22,339 nucleotides of DNA. It comes from Paraphysomonas bandaiensis (lineage: Eukaryota; Chrysophyceae). Location of the stretch: NCBI GenBank assembly GCA_965644295.1, contig CBFFRP010000489.1, positions 1 to 22,339 of the forward strand, in the 5' to 3' direction. Every line of letters begins with the position of its first letter. Position 1 is the stretch's first letter. Shown here one piece after another: positions 18,437 through 22,339 of this stretch. The position numbers and the translations under genes are program-made. A model generated the notes under the pieces. That model did no database searches. It saw only the letters and a list, made by a program, of their open reading frames with translations, and had not been told where the DNA came from.

Positions 18437-18691
18437 GATATCGAAATGCAGAGGGATGCAGGGATGGATAGCAGGGAGTATGAACAGGCTCAAGGGGACC
18501 TGTAGGTGCTGCGAGTGAGCAGCAGGATACTCTGTCCCTTGATGCAGATAGACAATCTGATATCAGTCCAAGGGAGGGTCACCATCTTTGATTAGTGATT
18601 TAAGAGTGCGGATAGCGCAAGGCGAGTAGCCGACGTAGAGGGCAACAACACATTCCCTCATGCGAGAGAGAGAGATGATCAGTATGGGGGA

Positions 18692-19500
18692 GTGGCGCCT
18701 CTAAGCCTGGGTGAGCAATTGCTATCATTGGGAGCCGATGAGCCTACAAATTTCTGGACTAGGTCTGCATGGGACCGAGAGGAAATGAAGGAGATTCGCA
18801 ATGATCAATTAGAATCCATTGACTCGGATTATTTAGATCCGGATAGTGAATCCTCAATGCTTCCAGAAAAAATATATGGGTCTCCGTATTTACAAAGTAG
18901 AAATCGCGAAGTCCTCATACAATATGAGGACACATTGCGTTTAGAAATTCCTAAAGGCGAACCCGCGAAGTTAGAACCTTTGGAGTTAGAAGTCCGGAAC
19001 CCGTCAGAGACGTGGGTTATTCCGGCAAATAAACTTTCTCCTAGGAAGTTGGATTGGAGTCGCCTGCGCGAACTTCAACGGTGAGTGGAAAACTTGAAAA
19101 GCTTGGTGCTCTTCAGCCTAGTAGAGCCACTCATTATAGTCATCCCATTGTGATACCGAAGCCCAACAAGAAGTGGCGAGTGGTTTTAGACTACATGGTA
19201 GGGTTATTACATCTGAGAGCTGTAGCTGGCCAATTCCAAATATTCAAGATATGATCTATCGAATTGGTGAGAAACGTCCAAAGTTTTTGTGTTTATGGAC
19301 CTCATCTATGGTTATCACCAGGCGCCAGTCGGGGAGAAGTCCCGTGTTTGGATTTCCTTTATTACTCAAAACGGGGTGTGCAAGTGGCGCTATTACCGCG
19401 AAATATACTGCCAGAGCGTTGATACTTTGGCCGCGTTTTCTGTTGGTCTATTTGTGGATTCACGTCGGATAAAGGGAAAAGCTTTCTTTCTGACGGTATC
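18692..19500 (+). pseudogene. Decayed Ty3/gypsy-type pol fragment (reverse transcriptase)
   Basis: Three overlapping plus-strand frames carry consecutive parts of one pol region. 18692-19084 resembles the linker before reverse transcriptase (LEIPKGEPAKLEPL, then KLSPRKLDWSRLRELQ). 19084-19200 has the LGALQPSRATHYSHPIVIPK and KWRVVLDY blocks. About 19215-19420 has WPIPNIQDMIYRIG, the motif-A aspartate in LMDLIYGYHQ, and an F-I-T-x-N-G-V-C-K-W block. At least three frame changes separate the pieces. The catalytic Y-x-D-D motif is not intact; a Phe-Val-Asp-Ser stretch occurs where it would be expected. I see no integrase, RNase H or paired LTRs. It is a dead fragment of a Ty3/gypsy-like LTR retrotransposon. 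Confidence 0.75.
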
Positions 19501-20200
19501 CGTTGAAGTGACGGCTTTTTGGGAGTTGAATACTCCTTTACAGTGGAAGGTTCGAGTTCTGCTACCCAAGAGAGGATATCACATGATTCGGCAGGAGAAA
19601 CATGATCCAGTGAGTTTGAGTCGTTGTGTTAAGTTAGTTGTAGAGTTGTGAGTTTTGACGGTTAAAATCCGATCTGTCCATGTAGTGGACACCTATGAGA
19701 AGGTTCTCATGATTCAGCAGTCTAGTGATTGGAGTGATGTATAGGGTAGTTGTAGTTCTCTATGTTTTCGGAGTTTTGTGTCCTATTTTTAGGCAAAAGG
19801 CCGAGTTTTCCTTCACAAAGAAGAAGGAAGGGGTAGTGTGGCATGAAATCCTGCACTTTTGTGTAAACCTTCTGTTTTTAGGTTTCAGCTCGCTCTCCTT
19901 CAGTGCAATAAAACTGGAGTATTTCATGAAAGAAACGGCAGATATTTAAAAAAAATACATATTTCAAAGTATGAATATTCGATAATCAGAGTACATATCA
20001 CTGTCGTAGTATCTTCTACGGCATGCATACTCCCCTACTAGAAGGCCTAACCACTTCATTACACAGGCGATTAAAGGAATGTGTCTGCGAGTCACGAGTC
20101 ACTAACCTTACTATAGAATAGTGTTGATATCATAAGCTCTTTGTGCCTATTTATATGCTCTTGTAGATGTACTGTAGTATGTATACAAATACAAACTCTA
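19501..20200. other. Spacer after the retroelement relic
   Basis: There is no supported gene. The sequence may contain more decayed retroelement (short frames at 19289-19651 and 19725-19949), but no further pol motif is recognisable. From about 19940 it is AT-rich unique-looking DNA. Confidence 0.35.
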
Positions 20201-20276
20201 TTATCCTACTATTTAACGGTACTACGAGAACTGCTTGTGTGTTGCTCAAGCACCAAGGTGCGGCCATTCTCGCTAT
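20201..20276. repeat. Solo terminal block of the fold-back family
   Basis: The order TTATCC, TACTATTTAACGG, AACTGCTTGTG, CAAGCACCAAGGTGCGGCC, TCGCTAT matches the terminal arms of the element at 6731-7486. It resembles both the left arm and the reverse of the right arm. No partner arm was found within the next kilobase. A 109-codon open frame (20167-20496) runs over it and is probably not a gene. Confidence 0.65.
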
Positions 20277-20724
20277 ATTCGTAGATGTGTATGTAGAGAC
20301 GTTTTACGACGTACAGCATGACAAGAGGAAGCAGTGGTCTAAGTATACTACTACCACACTGGAACGCTTACTACACATACATTTTGTACAATTTGCATCT
20401 GTGCCTCACAGCAACCAGGGGAAGCATAAATATACCCTTCTGAGTTTTGCAATCTGGTGGCCTTTCCTTGGGTATTGTTTCGCGGAGGCACGTTGATGTA
20501 GGTCTTGTAAAAGATGTTGATCTACAGTGAAGAAGCGTCGGAATCGGCTCTTTTGCTGTCTTAGGACTTAGCTAGTAGCAGAAAACACATGGAAGAGAGT
20601 GTGTAGTTAGACATCAGTGGGAGAGTGGGAGATAAGGGCTCTCCGGTGTATCCAGCAACAGGAAGTGTGATGGTGTAAAAAAGAGAAGCAAGATCGGATT
20701 GAGGACTTCGCATCAGAGCAAGAT

Positions 20725-20992
20725 AGTGAAAAGGTATAGTGTTATATATATAGCATAGTGAGATTGTGTAGTGGTATATAGTGGGATGGTATCTGGGTGT
20801 GTAGTGAACTGGTATAGTGGTATATAGTAGTGAGATAGTATAGTTGTATATAGTGAGAAGGTATAGTGGAATATATTGAGATAGTATAGTGATATAGCAT
20901 GGTGAGATGGTGTAGTGGTATATAGTGGGATGGTATATGGCTGTATAGTGAAATGGTATAGTGGTATATAGTTAGATGGTATAGTGATGTAT
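20725..20992. repeat. Minisatellite, left part (unit about 20-25 bp)
   Basis: Degenerate tandem copies of a unit like GTGAGATGGTATAGTGGTAT, with insertions of ATATA, begin after about 20725. They run up to the hAT element and continue on its other side. Confidence 0.85.
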
Positions 20993-21000
20993 AGTTAGAT
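20993..21000. repeat. Left 8-bp target-site duplication (AGTTAGAT)
   Basis: AGTTAGAT directly abuts the left terminal inverted repeat. The same 8 bp follow the right end at 21819-21826. Eight bp is the target duplication size of hAT transposons. Confidence 0.93.
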
Positions 21001-21818
21001 CAGGGATAGGGAACAATATATTGTATTGCAATACATTGTACAATATATTGCAATATATTGTAAAATATATTGATTGGTGGACTGGTCAAATATTCCATCA
21101 ATAGTGTTTCTGTTAAAAGAGCTCACAATACTATTGCAATACATTGCAATCAATATTATGATAGTCATATAAGAGAAGATTCTCAACTGTAGGGTGCAAA
21201 ATGGATATAAATAACCGAGAAATTGATTACAACATTACAAAGGATAATGAAGCTGATGTTGACAATGCGACTAAAAATCTTCAGTCAGCTCAAAATATTA
21301 AGAAACGTACAGATCCACGAGTCATTAACGGTTGCCTGGCCCTGGTATGTACTTCCAATACATGGGAGCGTCTGTTCAGCGCAACTAAACATATTATATC
21401 AGTGTTTCGCAAAAGTATCCATCCTACTTAATATGCTGTTGTTTCTGAAAGCTATTCGACAGTTTTGGCCGGATACTAGCATATTTCAATTAATTCTGTG
21501 GATGAATATGTTGATGTTGACCTCACCGATGATGGCTCAGAGGATGAGGACGAGGTCAGAGGATGAGGACGAGGTGGATTTTTAGTAGCTATAAGCAGCA
21601 GTTGGTTTGGTTGTCATGTGATCTTAATGACTACTACTAAAAATGAAATCTACGGATGTGTTTACCTACTGAGTAGTCATACTAATATATTGCAATACAT
21701 TGACAATATATTGCAATATATTGTAATTGTATTGTAGGACCAGTTTAAAAAATCCATCAATATTATTGATGGAACGCTATCTAACAATAGTATTGCAATA
21801 TATTGTTCCCTATCCCTG
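21001..21818. mobile_element. 818-bp non-autonomous hAT-family DNA transposon
   Basis: The left end begins CAGGGATAGGGAACAATATA and the right end is its perfect reverse complement over 23 bp. An exact 8-bp target duplication flanks it. Both subterminal regions carry many copies of words like ATTGCAATA and CAATATATTG in both orientations, as expected for transposase-binding subterminal repeats. A second inverted pair (CCATCAATA) lies about 90 bp (left) and 50-60 bp (right) inside the ends. Internally there is only the end of a transposase (separate entry), so the element depends on transposase supplied in trans. Clean ends and an intact duplication suggest insertion was not ancient. Confidence 0.93.
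21201..21585 (+). pseudogene. hAT transposase C-terminal remnant, frameshifted
   Basis: Frame 21201-21431 contains TSNTWERLFSATKHIISVFR, which matches the conserved hAT dimerisation segment (S-x-x-x-E-R-x-FSA...). The continuation NMLLFLKAIRQFWP, the usual next block, is in the +1 frame of 21223-21585 after about 21420. An acidic tail (EDEDEV) follows. The DDE catalytic core and BED finger are absent. It is an internal-deletion remnant, not a working enzyme. Confidence 0.82.
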
Positions 21819-21826
21819 AGTTAGAT
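21819..21826. repeat. Right 8-bp target-site duplication (AGTTAGAT)
   Basis: Identical to 20993-21000 and immediately outside the right inverted repeat. It lies within a minisatellite unit, and the unit can be read across the empty site. Confidence 0.93.
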
Positions 21827-22110
21827 GGTATAGTGGTGTATAGTGAGATAGTGTATGGGTGTATAGTGAAATGGTTTATGGGTGTATAGTGAGAAAGTAT
21901 AGTGATGTATAATTAGATGGTATAGTGGTATATATAGTGAGATGGTATAGTGGTATAATATAGTGGGATGGTTTAGTGATGCATAGTAATATGGTATATG
22001 GGTGTATAGTGAGATGGTATATGAGTGTGAGATGGTATTTCGGTGTATATTGAGGTGGTATGTGGGCATATTTTGAGATGGTAAAGTGGTGTATATAGTG
22101 AGATGGTTAT
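21827..22110. repeat. Minisatellite, right part
   Basis: Continuation of the AGATGGTATAGTG-type tandem array beyond the hAT insertion. The Tyr/His/Ile-rich minus-strand open frame across it (21821-22132) is a product of the repeat. Confidence 0.85.
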
Positions 22111-22298
22111 AGTTCATACTTGTGCACTGCATGTAATATATATGTGTAGTCGGTGACTTTTATAGCTGTAAAACTGAAGTAATATGGAAGAAATTAGTAA
22201 AAAATATTATAAATAATACTTTTCACACTGTTATTATCTTCATAGTTACTAATTGTGCATAGTTATACCCTTTTCCAACCATCATTAAAAATTTCACC

Positions 22299-22330
22299 AG
22301 GTTTTACACCAAAAACCAGGTTTTGGTATT
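22299..22330. repeat. Terminal ACCAGG/ACACCAA repeat words
   Basis: AGGTTTTACACCAA followed by ACCAGGTTTTGG near the window end resembles AGGTTCTTACACCAATTTTGG at 128-148. It may be another piece of the same dispersed repeat as the first 180 bp; the similarity is short. Confidence 0.35.
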
Positions 22331-22339
22331 ACCTCGACT

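Noticed and set aside
20167-20496. 109-codon plus-strand open frame
   Set aside because: It runs through the fold-back terminal block and has no recognisable domain or gene-like composition.
21821-22132. 103-codon minus-strand frame rich in Tyr, His and Ile
   Set aside because: It is a translation of the minisatellite.
1-22339. CRISPR arrays, bacterial operons or phage genes
   Set aside because: No direct repeats with unique spacers of suitable size were seen, and the genes are spliced eukaryotic genes.

Overview
This is nuclear DNA from a compact, intron-rich single-celled eukaryote. Three well-supported genes are cut by 29 introns that I could place by frame continuity. All are 42 to 61 bp, with GT...AG ends and often a CTAAC/TTAAC-like branch motif. 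Genes lie on both strands, separated by young satellites and small transposons. No bacterial features (Shine-Dalgarno sites, operons) are visible. The lineage cannot be fixed from sequence alone. The intron style would suit an intron-dense free-living protist such as a fornicate/metamonad. A BART-domain protein with possible flagellar relatives weakly hints at a flagellate.

Layout: 1-230, short GACTAGG-type repeats. 233-1517 (-), a five-exon ZC3HC1/NIPA-type nuclear-basket zinc-finger gene, divergent from 2408-3782 (+), a five-exon TBC Rab-GAP; their shared upstream region holds 458 bp of uninterrupted CATA repeat. 3783-7800 is an accessory stretch: a small two-exon gene (4366-4725, -), a 160-bp MITE, short tentative genes, a perfect hairpin and a nested fold-back repeat cluster (6731-7570). 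7822-12535 (-) is a 22-exon gene for a protein of about 1210 residues with an N-terminal BART-like domain, a UBA-like segment and long charged helices. 12536-14339 is intergenic. 14456-17701 (-) is an intronless 1081-codon gene of 30-residue ankyrin-like repeats; its C-terminal half is a homogenised 180-bp (60-residue) array, and frame-broken repeat relics continue past the stop.

From 17800 to the end is repeat territory: a 116-bp-period duplication, CTAC/CATA satellites, a decayed Ty3/gypsy-type reverse transcriptase (18692-19500), a third copy of the fold-back terminus (about 20201), and a 20-odd-bp minisatellite containing an 818-bp hAT element with perfect 23-bp terminal inverted repeats, an exact 8-bp target duplication and a frameshifted scrap of transposase.

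The genes do not form an evident pathway. The likely roles are nuclear pore basket (ZC3HC1-like), Rab-dependent membrane traffic (TBC), Arl-type GTPase binding (BART-like) and protein-protein scaffolding (ankyrin). Introns were placed by reading-frame continuity and family resemblance, without transcript evidence.
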